DNA of 64,000 nt from Paracoccus zhejiangensis (GCF_002847445.1 NZ_CP025430.1:2790001-2854000); one strand, 5' to 3'; numbered from the stretch's first letter, positions 51,129 to 60,852 are shown. Numbers and translations are program-made. The notes: generated by a model not told the origin, from the letters alone.

Positions 51129-53093
51129 TTAGTTGCTGGCCGGCGCCTCGCCCTCTGCCGGGGCTTCGCCTTCGGCCGGAGCCTCGGCGGCAGCATCCGC
51201 TGCGGGCTCTGCCGCAGCATCAGCCGCAGCAGCTTCTGCAGCCGCAGGCTCGGCAGCGGGTTCTGCCGCTGCCGCATCGGCGGCAGGCGCGTCGCCCGGC
51301 AGTTCGAACACGGTCAGCTGGCCACCCAGTTCGGTATAGTCGCTGAGCGCGGCATAGCCGCCCACGGCGCCCAGACCGTCATTCGGGTTGGTCAGACCAG
51401 CCGCCAGACCGATCCCGGCCCAGCCACCGACACCGGACAGGATGCCGATATACTGCTTGCCGCCCGAGGTGTAGGTCATGACGTTGCCGATGATGCCCGA
51501 GGGGGTCTTGAACTTGTAAAGCTCCTCACCCGTGCTGGCATCAACCGCCTTCAAGTAACCTTCCAGCGTGCCGTAGAAGACCACGTCACCAGCGGTTGCC
51601 AGCGCACCCGACCAGACCGAGAACTGCTCCGGCAGCGACCACTTGATCTCGCCCGCAACGTTGTCCCAGGCGATGAAGTTGCCCATGCCGCCATGGCTGT
51701 CCGGAGCCGGATACATGGCCAGCGTGGCGCCCACATAGGGCTGACCGGCCGTGTAGGCGACGCGGAAGGGTTCATAGTCCATGCAGACGTGGTTGGTCGG
51801 CACGTAGAACAGGTTGGTCTTGGGCGAGAAGGCTGCCGGCTGCTGGTCCTTGGAGCCAAGGGCCGCCGGGCAGATGCCGGTCGAGTTAGTGTCCTCGCCA
51901 TTCTGCTCGGTCGAGTATTCGGCCACCACGGCCGGACGGCCATAGTTCTCGGAAGCCGGGTCCATGTCGACGCCGCTGGTCCAGTTGACCGCCGGGTCAT
52001 ACTTGTTGGCCACAAGCAACTCGCCGCTCTCGCGGTCCAGCGTATAGCCGAGGCCGTTCCTGTCGAAATGGGTCAGCAGCTTGCGCGGGGTGCCGTTGAA
52101 GTCCTGGTCGGTCAGAATCATCTCGTTCACACCGTCGAAGTCCCATTCGTCATGGGGCGTCATCTGGTAGAACCACTTGGCCATGCCGGTATCGACATCG
52201 CGTGCCATGATGGTCATCGACCACTTGTTGTCGCCCGGGCGCTGTGCCGGGTTCCAGGTCGAGGGGTTGCCGGTCCCGTAATACATCAGGTTCAGCTCGG
52301 GATCATAGGAGAACCAGCCCCAGGTGGTGCCGCCGCCGATCTTCCACTGGTCGCCTTCCCAGCTGTTGATCGAGCTGTCGGCGCCGATCGGCTTGCCCAG
52401 AACCATGGTGTTTTCCGGGTCGACCAGCATCTCGGCATCCGGCCCGGTGGAATAGGCTTTCCACGCTTCCGAACCGTCGGCGAGGTTATAGGCTGTCACC
52501 CGGCCACGCACGCCGTATTCGCCACCCGAGACACCGACGATGACCTTGTCCTTCACCGGCAGCACGGTCGCGGTGTTGGTTTCACCGATCGCCGGATCAC
52601 CGGTCTTGACCGACCACTTCACCTCGCCGGATGCGGCATCCAGCGCCACCAGCGTGGTGTCGGCCTGGTGCAGCAGGATCATGCCATCGGCATAGGCAAG
52701 ACCGCGGTTGACCGTGTCGCAGCACATGACCGCGATAACCTCGGGGTCCTGCTGCGGCTTGTAGGTCCACAGGATCTTGCCGTCATTCGCCAGGTCCAGC
52801 GCGAAGACATTGTTGGGGAAGGGCGAATGCACATACATGACATCGCCGATGACCAGCGGGCCGCCTTCATGACCGCGCAGCACGCCGGTCGAGAAGGTCC
52901 AGGCGACGCGCAGGTCGCCGACGTTGTCCTTGTTGATCTGGTCAAGTTCGGAATAGCGGGTATTGGCGTAGTCCCCGGTCTGGATGGCCCATTGTTCGGG
53001 CTTGCCGGTCTCGGTAAGGACGCTCTCGTTCGCGAAGAGTGCCGTGCCAGAAAGAAGCACGGCCGCGGCGGCGCCCGTCAGCAGATATTTCAT
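51129..53093 (-). CDS. xoxF: Lanthanide-dependent PQQ methanol dehydrogenase XoxF, with C-terminal Ala/Pro/Glu tail
   Basis: This 654-residue periplasmic quinoprotein oxidises methanol. It has a signal peptide ([21 protein letters not shown]) and an eight-bladed propeller. Cys124-Cys125 are the vicinal disulphide pair ([10 protein letters not shown]), Glu192 (GGEYGVRG) and Asn276 (GTGNPSTWN) the metal ligands, Asp318 the catalytic base and Asp320 in [10 protein letters not shown] the extra Asp that marks lanthanide use; MxaF has Ala there. Family members end near residue 600, whereas here residues 600-654 form a repetitive tail (for example [15 protein letters not shown]). A ribosome-binding site GGAGGAA is present. 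No mxaF lies in the window. Confidence 0.97.
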   Translation of the reverse strand: MKYLLTGAAAAVLLSGTALFANESVLTETGKPEQWAIQTGDYANTRYSELDQINKDNVGDLRVAWTFSTGVLRGHEGGPLVIGDVMYVHSPFPNNVFALDLANDGKILWTYKPQQDPEVIAVMCCDTVNRGLAYADGMILLHQADTTLVALDAASGEVKWSVKTGDPAIGETNTATVLPVKDKVIVGVSGGEYGVRGRVTAYNLADGSEAWKAYSTGPDAEMLVDPENTMVLGKPIGADSSINSWEGDQWKIGGGTTWGWFSYDPELNLMYYGTGNPSTWNPAQRPGDNKWSMTIMARDVDTGMAKWFYQMTPHDEWDFDGVNEMILTDQDFNGTPRKLLTHFDRNGLGYTLDRESGELLVANKYDPAVNWTSGVDMDPASENYGRPAVVAEYSTEQNGEDTNSTGICPAALGSKDQQPAAFSPKTNLFYVPTNHVCMDYEPFRVAYTAGQPYVGATLAMYPAPDSHGGMGNFIAWDNVAGEIKWSLPEQFSVWSGALATAGDVVFYGTLEGYLKAVDASTGEELYKFKTPSGIIGNVMTYTSGGKQYIGILSGVGGWAGIGLAAGLTNPNDGLGAVGGYAALSDYTELGGQLTVFELPGDAPAADAAAAEPAAEPAAAEAAAADAAAEPAADAAAEAPAEGEAPAEGEAPASN

Positions 53094-53153
53094 AGATTTT
53101 CCTCCACCATCGGATCAGTCGTCCGCAACCCTCCTCCGAGGCAGCGGCTGTCC

Positions 53154-53228
53154 ATGGGTCAGTCTTGGACGGGGGGGCTCATGCGTCAATCCACCACACC
53201 GGCAATTCCCCATAAAGTATGGGTCAGT
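53154..53228 (-). promoter_or_regulatory. Repeats in the xoxF promoter region
   Basis: The 167 bases between fghA and xoxF contain a direct repeat of ATGGGTCAGT (53154-53163 and 53219-53228, 65 bases apart) and an inverted repeat CCCATA-AAG-TATGGG (53209-53223) that overlaps the second copy. On the minus strand TTGACG around 53182-53187 is a possible -35. The repeats are candidate binding sites for FlhR or another activator. Confidence 0.45.
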
Positions 53229-53260
53229 TTGGCAGGCATATCGGGAATATCCGGCAAACC

Positions 53261-54103
53261 CTATCGGGCCAGCCGTTCCGCGTGCCACAGCACGTGATCG
53301 CCCATGAAGGTCTGGACGAAAAAGTAGCTGTGGTCATAGCCTTCCTGCATCCGGAACTGTCCGGGCTGGCGACGCTCGGCCATGGCAAGGGCCAGCGCCT
53401 CGGGCTTCAGGAGGTCCAGGAACTGGTCCCTGCTGCCCTGATCGATCAGCACCTCGCCGGGATAGCCGCGCTTCCGCATCAGCAGCGTCGAGTCATGCGC
53501 CGCCCAGGCCGTCTTGTCGGGACCGAGATAGGCGCCCAGTTGCTTCCTGCCCCAGTCGGATTCCGAGGGATGGGCGATCGGCGCGAAGGCCGAGACCGAC
53601 TTGTAGCGTTCGGGGAAGGTCATGGCGATGGTCAGCGCGCCGTGCCCGCCCATGGAATGGCCGGTGATCCCCTGCGCCTCGCGGTCCAAGGCGAAATTGC
53701 CGAAGACCAGTTCCGGCAGCTCGTGGGTGATGTAATGCCACATCTGGAAATGCGGCTTCCACGGTTCTTGCGTGGCATCGACATAGAAGCCCGCGCCCTG
53801 CCCCAGGTCATAGGCGTCGTCATTCGCCACCCCCTCGCCGCGCGGCGAGGTATCGGGGAAGATGATCGCCATGCCGGTCCGGGCGCACCATTCCTGCGCC
53901 CCGGCCTTGGTCATGGCGTTCTCATGCGTGCAGGTCAGGCCCGAAAGGTACCACAGCACCGGCACCCGCTCGTGCTCGGCCTCTTCGGGCAGGTAGAGGC
54001 CGAAGGTCATCTTGGTGCCCGTGGCCTGGGACTGGTGGGAATAGACGCCCTGCACCCCGCCGAAGCTGCGGTTCTCGGACACGGTTTCATAGCTGATGGT
54101 CAT
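53261..54103 (-). CDS. fghA: S-formylglutathione hydrolase
   Basis: The 280-residue cytoplasmic esterase hydrolyses S-formylglutathione to formate and glutathione, the last step of glutathione-dependent formaldehyde oxidation. It is an alpha/beta hydrolase with nucleophile Ser150 in GHSMGGHGAL, the oxyanion segment LSGLTCTHENAM and FPDTSPRGEGV. The C-terminal SYFFVQTFMGDHVLWHA holds the catalytic His area. The ATG at 54103 gives the standard start MTISYETVSENRSFGG. It lies between clpP and xoxF. Confidence 0.97.
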   Translation of the reverse strand: MTISYETVSENRSFGGVQGVYSHQSQATGTKMTFGLYLPEEAEHERVPVLWYLSGLTCTHENAMTKAGAQEWCARTGMAIIFPDTSPRGEGVANDDAYDLGQGAGFYVDATQEPWKPHFQMWHYITHELPELVFGNFALDREAQGITGHSMGGHGALTIAMTFPERYKSVSAFAPIAHPSESDWGRKQLGAYLGPDKTAWAAHDSTLLMRKRGYPGEVLIDQGSRDQFLDLLKPEALALAMAERRQPGQFRMQEGYDHSYFFVQTFMGDHVLWHAERLAR

Positions 54104-54244
54104 GGCGTTTCCCCCTGGTCAGTTTGCCACCCTGGCCGGCAGGTGCGGGCCATGGTCCGGCTGAGATGACGCGCGAGGCGCAGGGCCTGCAAGGGAAAAA
54201 CCGGCCTTCTGCGCCAAAGGGAGGGCATTGGCCGGATTGCGACG

Positions 54245-54271
54245 GGGCGGGGCATCGGCGACGCCCCGCCC
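54245..54271 (-). terminator. Hairpin after the clpP-like gene
   Basis: GGGCGGGGC and GCCCCGCCC form a perfect 9-bp stem around nine bases, seven bases after the ClpP stop. No T-run follows. It would reduce or end transcription from flhA-clpP into fghA; the 175-base gap (54104-54278) otherwise shows no coding feature. Confidence 0.6.
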
Positions 54272-54278
54272 GACTGCG

Positions 54279-54911
54279 TCAATCCAGTTCGGTCACGCTG
54301 CGGATGATCTTGCCGACCAGACCGTAATCGACGGCCTCCTGCGTGTTCAGCCAGAAGTCCCGGTTGGTGTCCTTCTCGATCCGCTCGACCGTCTGGCCGG
54401 TGGCGTCGGCCATGATCTGGTTCAGACGCTCGCGCATCAGCCGGATCTGCTCGGCCTGGATCATCATGTCCGAGGTGGTGCCGCCGATGCCGCCCGAGGG
54501 CTGGTGCAGCAGGAAGCGGGTGTTGGGCAGGCAGAAGCGGTTCTGCCGCTGCGCGCCGACAAAGATCAGCGCCCCAGCCGACGCCACCCAGCCCGAGCCG
54601 ATGGTGCGCACCACGGGGCGGATGAACTTGATCACGTCATGGATCATGTCGCCCGATTCCACATGCCCGCCGGGCGAGGAAATCAGCATGTTGATCGGCT
54701 TGTCGCTTTCTTCCGCAAGGGCCAGAAGATGCGCCACGGTGCGCTGCGCCAGCTTGTCATTGATCTCGCCCGCCACGATCACCGTGCGGGACTTGAAGTA
54801 GAGCTTGCCCATGTTGTCGCCTTCGGGCAGGCCCAGACCCTCGCTTTTCTCGTCGCGGCGGTCGTCACCCTCGTCTTCGTCTTCGTCGTCCAGCCAAATG
54901 TGCCGCGTCAT
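54279..54911 (-). CDS. clpP: ClpP-family serine protease subunit with acidic N-terminal extension
   Basis: This 210-residue ClpP-type proteolytic subunit forms the chamber of a Clp protease with an AAA+ partner. The triad is Ser111 (GSGWVASAGALIF), His136 (TRFLLHQPSGG) and Asp185 (DTNRDFWLN), with the same spacing as in E. coli ClpP. The first 33 residues are highly charged (WLDDEDEDEGDDRRDEKSEG), unlike the usual propeptide. ATG 54911 has GGAG six bases upstream. It lies between flhA and fghA, away from the usual tig-clpP-clpX setting, so it is probably a second ClpP. Its substrate is unknown. Confidence 0.9.
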   Translation of the reverse strand: MTRHIWLDDEDEDEGDDRRDEKSEGLGLPEGDNMGKLYFKSRTVIVAGEINDKLAQRTVAHLLALAEESDKPINMLISSPGGHVESGDMIHDVIKFIRPVVRTIGSGWVASAGALIFVGAQRQNRFCLPNTRFLLHQPSGGIGGTTSDMMIQAEQIRLMRERLNQIMADATGQTVERIEKDTNRDFWLNTQEAVDYGLVGKIIRSVTELD

Positions 54912-54988
54912 CCTGCTCTCCTTCACATCTCAAGGCGACGGCGGGACCAGTGGCCCCGCCGTATATCTACCTAAGCAGCGATGAAGGA

Positions 54989-56116
<1,128 letters not shown>

Positions 56117-56150
56117 GTCTAGCAACTCCTTCGGGTGTGTTCATGGCCGA

Positions 56151-56173
56151 GGGGGCCGTTTTCCGCGGCCCCC
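56151..56173 (-). terminator. Hairpin between gfa and flhA
   Basis: GGGGGCCG and CGGCCCCC form a perfect 8-bp stem around seven bases, some 25 bases after the gfa stop. No T-run follows on the minus strand. It probably attenuates or stabilises the gfa message. Confidence 0.5.
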
Positions 56174-56194
56174 AGGGGATAGTTCTGCCCAGAT
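56169..56194. repeat. Extragenic repeat-like element, copy 2
   Basis: This 26-base sequence beginning CCCCCAGGGGATAGTTCTG resembles 42437-42460, with the shared order of C-run, GGGATA, TTCTGCC and AGAT. As in copy 1 it adjoins a GC-rich hairpin after a stop codon. It may be a dispersed genomic repeat. Confidence 0.4.
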
Positions 56195-56197
56195 CGG

Positions 56198-56782
56198 TCA
56201 GGCCGGCAAGGCCCCAGAGCGTTTGGCGATATGGGTGGCGATGGCGTCCATCAAGGGCGGCGACAGCGCGTCATAGGGTTCCAGCCCCAATTCACGCAGG
56301 CGGGCCCGGATGCCATCCATCCGCGAGGGATCGACACCCGATTCGATGACCGAGCTGACGAAGGCGGCGAATTCCGGCGCCGACCAGCCATCCTCGGAGG
56401 ACAGTTCGGTATGGACGAAATCGAGACCATAGAACGGATGGTCCTTGTTCTCGATCCGGCCATACATGTGGACGCCGCAATCCTTGCAGCGATGCCGCTG
56501 GATCGGCGCGTCCTTGTTGACGATCTCCAGCTTCTCGGCGCCCTGCACCACCTCGATCGCGTCACGGCCGACGACCGCCACCTGGCTGAACACCGCCCCG
56601 TCGGGCTTCCAGCACTTCGTGCAGCCGCAGACATGGTTATGCGCGGTCTGTGCCCCGACCCGGACCTTGACCGGATTGCTGGCGCAGTGGCAGGTCAGTT
56701 CCCCGCCACCGAAATTCGGATTGCCACTCTTGACGCCGTGATCGACGGCTGGGTGAATGGTGACCCCATCAGTGCTAGCCAT
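56198..56782 (-). CDS. gfa: Glutathione-dependent formaldehyde-activating enzyme
   Basis: The 194-residue zinc protein speeds up condensation of formaldehyde with glutathione to S-hydroxymethylglutathione. It belongs to the Gfa/CENP-V fold, with cysteine sets [23 protein letters not shown] and [13 protein letters not shown]. The start [17 protein letters not shown] is standard. It lies upstream of flhA and probably starts the formaldehyde operon; its promoter would lie in 56783-56875, where I noticed GGTCGCG on the minus strand as also found at the pqqA site. Confidence 0.96.
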   Translation of the reverse strand: MASTDGVTIHPAVDHGVKSGNPNFGGGELTCHCASNPVKVRVGAQTAHNHVCGCTKCWKPDGAVFSQVAVVGRDAIEVVQGAEKLEIVNKDAPIQRHRCKDCGVHMYGRIENKDHPFYGLDFVHTELSSEDGWSAPEFAAFVSSVIESGVDPSRMDGIRARLRELGLEPYDALSPPLMDAIATHIAKRSGALPA

Positions 56783-56875
56783 GGCCCGTTTCCTCCCTAG
56801 GCTTCATGGGAAGTCAGCCTGATGCCGGAACGGGGTCTCACACAAGTCAGAGAAAGGTTGTAGCGCGACCGGGAC

Positions 56876-57646
56876 TTATCCCTCGGCACTGCCGTTTCCG
56901 GCGGTCACGCGGCGCAGGAACGCCCGTGTGCGCTCGTCCTCGGGCGCATCGAAGATCTGCGCCGGAGGGCCTTGCTCGACGATCCGACCGCCCTCCATGA
57001 AAACCACCCGGTCGGCGATCTCGCGGGCGAATTGCATCTCGTGCGTGACGATCAGCATGGTCTGGCGACCATCGGCGATCTGCCGGATCAGGTCCAGCAC
57101 CTCGCCCACCCATTCCGGGTCGAGCGCACTGGTCGGCTCGTCGAAGAGCAGAAGATCGCCGTCGAGCGCCATCGCTCGGCCAATGCCGATTCGCTGCTGC
57201 TGGCCGCCCGACAGCGCCGCGGGATAGCTGTCAGCCTTGTCGGTCAGACCGATGCTGGCCAGCACCTCGTCAGCGCGGGCATCGGCCTTGGCGCGGGACC
57301 AGCCGCGCACGGTGACCAGCCCCTCGGTGATGTTCTGGCGGGCGGTCTTGTTGGCGAAAAGCGCGTAATTCTGGAACACGAAGCCGGTGCGGCGGCGCAG
57401 TGCCAGGATCTCGGTGCGCGTGGCGCTGGCGGCGTCGACCGACAGATCGCCAATGGTGATGCGGGCGGCATCGGGGCGGTCTAGGAAGTTCAGGCAGCGC
57501 AGCAGCGTCGACTTGCCGGTGCCCGACGGCCCGATGATCGCCACGCGCTCGCCCGGCGTCAGGTTCAGGTTGATGTCGTTCAGCACGGTATTCGTGCCGA
57601 AGCGCTTGGTCAGCCCGGCGATGCTGATGTGGCAATCGGTGGTCAT
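56876..57646 (-). CDS. Polar amino acid (cystine-type) ABC transporter ATP-binding protein
   Basis: A 256-residue ATPase with Walker A GPSGTGKSTLLRCLN, signature LSGGQQQRIGIGRAM, Walker B DLLLFDEPTSALDPE and the switch His in IVTHEMQFA, the HisP/GlnQ/TcyN pattern. The ATG at 57646 overlaps the permease stop (ATGA). It drives the permease and binding protein encoded upstream. The set of one permease, one binding protein and one ATPase resembles the FliY-YecS-YecC cystine importer. Confidence 0.94.
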   Translation of the reverse strand: MTTDCHISIAGLTKRFGTNTVLNDINLNLTPGERVAIIGPSGTGKSTLLRCLNFLDRPDAARITIGDLSVDAASATRTEILALRRRTGFVFQNYALFANKTARQNITEGLVTVRGWSRAKADARADEVLASIGLTDKADSYPAALSGGQQQRIGIGRAMALDGDLLLFDEPTSALDPEWVGEVLDLIRQIADGRQTMLIVTHEMQFAREIADRVVFMEGGRIVEQGPPAQIFDAPEDERTRAFLRRVTAGNGSAEG

Positions 57647-58317
57647 CGGGCAAAGGCCTTCTGCATGTTGCGTTCCAGCGCGCGCTGCACAAAGGACAGC
57701 GCCTCGACCAGAAGCCAATAGATCACCGCCACGACAAGGAAGGCCTCGAGATAGAGAAAGCTGCCGGCGGCCTCTTTCTGCGCGGCGCCCATCATCTCGG
57801 TCACGCCGAGGGTGAAGGCCAGCGAGGTGCTTTTGATGATGTCGATGTAGTAATTCATCAGCGTCGGTGCGGCGATGCGGGCGGCCTGCGGCAGGATGAT
57901 CCGGCGCAGCATCTGGGCGCGGGTCATGCCGATCGACTCGGCGGCCTCCCATTGGCTGCGGTCGACGCCAAGGATCGCGGCGCGGATCGATTCGGCCATA
58001 TAGGCCGCGAAATGCAGCGTCAGTCCGATGATCGCGGCGGTGACGCCGTCGATCTTGGAGAGCGTCGGCAGAAGCTGCGGCAGGCCGTAATAGAACAGGA
58101 ACAGCTGGACGAGCAGCGGGGTGCCGCGGAAGAAGCTGATGAAAACGGCGACGAATTGGTCGATCACCGGCAGCTTCAGCACCCGGACAATGGCCAGCAA
58201 CGCCCCCAGAGCCAAGGCAAGAACCATGGCGACGGAAGCCATCGCCATGGTCTTGGGGACATAGCCCAGGATGACCGGCACAAGGCCGGCCATGTAATCG
58301 AGGTCGAGACCGCGCAT
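57643..58317 (-). CDS. Polar amino acid (cystine-type) ABC transporter permease
   Basis: The 224-residue membrane protein has about five hydrophobic helices and the HisQ/HisM-type motifs (FISFFRGTPLLVQLFLFYYGLP; AAYMAESIRAAILGVDRSQWEAAESIGMTRAQMLRRIILPQA). It probably acts as a homodimer, since only one permease gene is present. It overlaps the binding-protein stop by TGATG. Confidence 0.94.
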   Translation of the reverse strand: MRGLDLDYMAGLVPVILGYVPKTMAMASVAMVLALALGALLAIVRVLKLPVIDQFVAVFISFFRGTPLLVQLFLFYYGLPQLLPTLSKIDGVTAAIIGLTLHFAAYMAESIRAAILGVDRSQWEAAESIGMTRAQMLRRIILPQAARIAAPTLMNYYIDIIKSTSLAFTLGVTEMMGAAQKEAAGSFLYLEAFLVVAVIYWLLVEALSFVQRALERNMQKAFAR

Positions 58318-59090
58318 CAGTTGGCGGGGGCGGCCTCACCGGCCGGCCGGGTCACATCGGCATCCAGCCATTTCTGCGAGATCTCGGCCAGCTTGCCGTT
58401 CTCCTTCAGCGTGGTGATGGCGGCATCGACCTTGTCGCGCATGGCGATCCCGGCCTCGTCATTGCGGAAGGGCAGCGCGTTGCGGATCTCGCTGAAGGGC
58501 TGACCGGCCTGCTCCAGCGGCGCCGGGCTTTTGGCGATGACCTGTGCGGTGGACACCCGGTCCATCACGAAGGCATCGACGCGGCCAAGGGCAACGTCCT
58601 GCTCGATGTTCGACTCGTAGGTGCGGATGTCGATATCGGCGGCATTGGGCAGACCGCGCAGCAGTTCCTCGAAGTTCGAGCCGAGGTTCACCGCGACCGA
58701 TTTCCCCGACAGATCGTCGGTGCTGTTGATCCCGACCTCGTTGCCCTCGCGCACGACAACCTGCGCACCGTCATAGACATAGGGCTGGGTGAAGACGAAT
58801 TTCGCCTCGCGTTCGGGGGTGATGGTCAGCTGGTTGGCAATGGTGTCGATGCGGTTCGATTCCAGCGCGCCGACCTGACCCGAGAAGGACATGGTGACGA
58901 ATTCGATCTCGTCGCCGGTGACTTCGCCAATGGCGTTCATGAAGTCGACTTCGAAGCCCTGCAGCTTGTCCTGCTCGGTGAAGGTGAAGGGGAAATAGCC
59001 GCCCGACATGCCGACCCGGATGGTCTCGGCGCTCACGGGGGCAAGGCTGGCAGCGGTCAGGGCCAGCGCGGCAAACAGCGGTTTCAGCAT
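58317..59090 (-). CDS. Polar amino acid (cystine-type) ABC transporter binding protein
   Basis: A 257-residue periplasmic family 3 binding protein. The start at 59090 gives a signal peptide (MLKPLFAALALTAASLAPVSA) and mature TIRVGMSGGYFPFTFTEQDKLQGFEVDFMNAIG. NRIDTIANQLTITPEREAKFVFTQPYVYDGAQ matches cystine-binding FliY/TcyA-like proteins. It heads the three-gene importer, with an inverted repeat in its leader. Confidence 0.93.
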   Translation of the reverse strand: MLKPLFAALALTAASLAPVSAETIRVGMSGGYFPFTFTEQDKLQGFEVDFMNAIGEVTGDEIEFVTMSFSGQVGALESNRIDTIANQLTITPEREAKFVFTQPYVYDGAQVVVREGNEVGINSTDDLSGKSVAVNLGSNFEELLRGLPNAADIDIRTYESNIEQDVALGRVDAFVMDRVSTAQVIAKSPAPLEQAGQPFSEIRNALPFRNDEAGIAMRDKVDAAITTLKENGKLAEISQKWLDADVTRPAGEAAPAN

Positions 59091-59110
59091 CGGAAACTCC
59101 TTAATTTTCA

Positions 59111-59135
59111 GCAGACAGATGTGACGACTGTCTGC
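59111..59135. promoter_or_regulatory. Inverted repeat upstream of the amino acid importer
   Basis: GCAGACAG and CTGTCTGC, perfect 8-base arms nine bases apart, lie 20 bases before the binding-protein start. They could be an operator overlapping the promoter or a leader hairpin. The regulator is unknown. Confidence 0.4.
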
Positions 59136-59200
59136 CGCTCGCAAGGGGAGATGCCGGGAAGTTAAACAGAAAGGATCAGCATTTGCCAAGCAACCGCGTC

Positions 59201-59251
59201 AGCCGGAACGCCGTTCGCTGACCGAGCGGTCAGGTGGAACGGCGTTCGGCT
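59201..59251 (-). terminator. Long imperfect hairpin after grpE
   Basis: A 51-base inverted repeat starts ten bases after the grpE stop. It has an inner perfect 7-bp stem (CTGACCG/CGGTCAG), then a small internal loop, then outer arms containing AACGCCGTTC on one side and GAACGGCGTTC on the other. It is probably the terminator of hrcA-grpE. The outer arms are themselves near-palindromes, which could also form two protein-binding sites. Confidence 0.65.
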
Positions 59252-59261
59252 GATTGCAGGC

Positions 59262-59792
59262 CTAGCTTGCCGGGGTCGAGCTCACGCCGACCTTGGCCGG
59301 GCGCAGCAGGCGGTCATGCAGCTTGAAGCCGTTATCCATGACCTGAATGATGTCGCCGGCGCGGGTGCCGGGCACCGGGGCCTCGAACATGGCCTCGTGG
59401 TTCTGCGGGTCGAACCGCTCGCCGATCTCGGGCGCCAGGATGGTGATGCCGTGCTTCTTGAACACGTTCGCCAGTTCGCGCAGGGTCAGTTCGACCCCTT
59501 CGATCAGCCCGGGCGCGGCGGCGCGCTGTTCGTCGCCGGCGGTGTCCAGCGCGCGGGTCAGCGCGTCATGGACCGGCAGAAGGTCGCGGGCAAGGCGGGT
59601 GCCGCCATATTGCTCGGCATCGCGGCGCTCCTTGTCGGCGCGCTTGCGGGCGTTCTCGGCATCGGCCAGCGCCCGCATGAACTTGTCGCGCATCTCGTCG
59701 CGTTCGACCGTCAGACGCTCGATCTCGTCCACCGGGTCGGCCAGCGGGTCTTCAATCGGTTCTTCACTGGCAAATTCGTTCTGATCGGTCAT
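59262..59792 (-). CDS. grpE: Nucleotide exchange factor GrpE
   Basis: The 176-residue cochaperone releases ADP from DnaK. A long charged helix (about residues 18-70, DEIERLTVERDEMRDKFMRALADAENARKRADKE) precedes the C-terminal beta domain (VFKKHGITILAPEIGERFDPQNHEAMFEAPVPGTRAGDIIQVMDNGFKLHDRLLRPAKVGVSS), all standard. It follows hrcA after four bases. Confidence 0.97.
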   Translation of the reverse strand: MTDQNEFASEEPIEDPLADPVDEIERLTVERDEMRDKFMRALADAENARKRADKERRDAEQYGGTRLARDLLPVHDALTRALDTAGDEQRAAAPGLIEGVELTLRELANVFKKHGITILAPEIGERFDPQNHEAMFEAPVPGTRAGDIIQVMDNGFKLHDRLLRPAKVGVSSTPAS

Positions 59793-59796
59793 CGCA

Positions 59797-60852
59797 TCAT
59801 CCTTTTCGGCCAGACAGGACCCGGCCGACCAATTGAGCCGTGTAGTCGACGATCGGAACGATGCGGCCGTAATTCAGCCGCGTCGGCCCGATGACACCAA
59901 CGGCACCCACAATCTTTCGGTCGGCATTCATATAGGGCGAAACCACCAGAGAGGAACCCGAAAGAGAGAAAAGTTTGTTCTCGGAGCCGATAAAAATGCG
60001 CACCCCCTCGCCCTGCTCGGCCAGTTCCAGGAACTGGGCAATGTCGCGCTTGCGCTCGAGGTCGTCGAAAAGCTCGCGCACCCGGTCGATATCGGCTTCC
60101 TGGCTGTCCAGCAGGTTGGCCCGCCCGCGCACGATCAGCCGGGGGTCATTGTCCGCCGTGTCCCACAGCGCGAGCCCGGATTCCACCAGCTGCGCCGCCA
60201 GCCCGTCGAGCTGCTGCCGGCGGGCGGTGATCTCGGCCGCGATATGGCCGCGCAGCTCGGACAGCGTCCGGCCCTCGGCGATCGCGTTGAGGAAATTCGC
60301 CGCCTCGCGCATCGACGAGGGCGTCTGGCCAAGCGGCGGGGTGAAGACCCGGTTCTCGACATGACCGTCGGCGAAGACCAGCACCACCAGCGCCCGGTCG
60401 GGGCCAAGCGTGACGAAGTCGATATGGCGCACCGGCGCCTCGTGCTTTGGCATCAGCACCAGCGAGGCGCCATGGGTGATGCTGCTGAGCGCCGTGCTGA
60501 CCCGGTCCAGAAGCGTGCCGGTATCGGGATTGTCATTGCCGATGGTCTGCTCGATCCGGGCACGGTCGACGGGATCTACGGCATCGACCTCCATCATGCC
60601 ATCGACGAACAGCCGCAGGCCAAGCTGCGTCGGCAAGCGCCCGGCCGAGACATGCGGGCTGTCGAGCAGCCCCAGATATTCCAGGTCCTGCATGACGTTG
60701 CGGATCGTGGCCGCGCTGACCCGTTCGGACATGTCGCGCGTGAGCGTGCGCGAACCCACCGGCTCGCCGGTCTGCAGATAGGATTCCACGACGCGGCGAA
60801 ACACCTCGCGCGAGCGTTCATTGAGTTCGGAAAGCTGTGTCTGCTGGCTCAA
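59797..60852 (-). CDS. hrcA: Heat-inducible transcription repressor HrcA
   Basis: The 351-residue repressor of CIRCE-controlled chaperone genes starts MSQQTQLSELNERSREVFRRVVESYLQTGEPVGSRTL, with the winged helix at residues 10-80 (SERVSAATIRNVMQDLEYLGLLDSPHVSAGRLPT). The C-terminus has VSPYMNADRKIVGAVGVIGPTRLNYGRIVPIVDYTAQLVG. It is co-transcribed with grpE and divergent from rph. I see no CIRCE element in the 75-base gap. Confidence 0.97.
   Translation of the reverse strand: MSQQTQLSELNERSREVFRRVVESYLQTGEPVGSRTLTRDMSERVSAATIRNVMQDLEYLGLLDSPHVSAGRLPTQLGLRLFVDGMMEVDAVDPVDRARIEQTIGNDNPDTGTLLDRVSTALSSITHGASLVLMPKHEAPVRHIDFVTLGPDRALVVLVFADGHVENRVFTPPLGQTPSSMREAANFLNAIAEGRTLSELRGHIAAEITARRQQLDGLAAQLVESGLALWDTADNDPRLIVRGRANLLDSQEADIDRVRELFDDLERKRDIAQFLELAEQGEGVRIFIGSENKLFSLSGSSLVVSPYMNADRKIVGAVGVIGPTRLNYGRIVPIVDYTAQLVGRVLSGRKG

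Noticed and set aside
51133..51300. The Ala-rich 3' end of xoxF as a frameshift artefact or separate gene
   Set aside because: The frame continues without interruption from the propeller, the tail is compositionally similar to linkers in neighbouring secreted proteins, and the stop is followed by a normal hairpin. A sequence expansion is more likely than an error, though resequencing would settle it.
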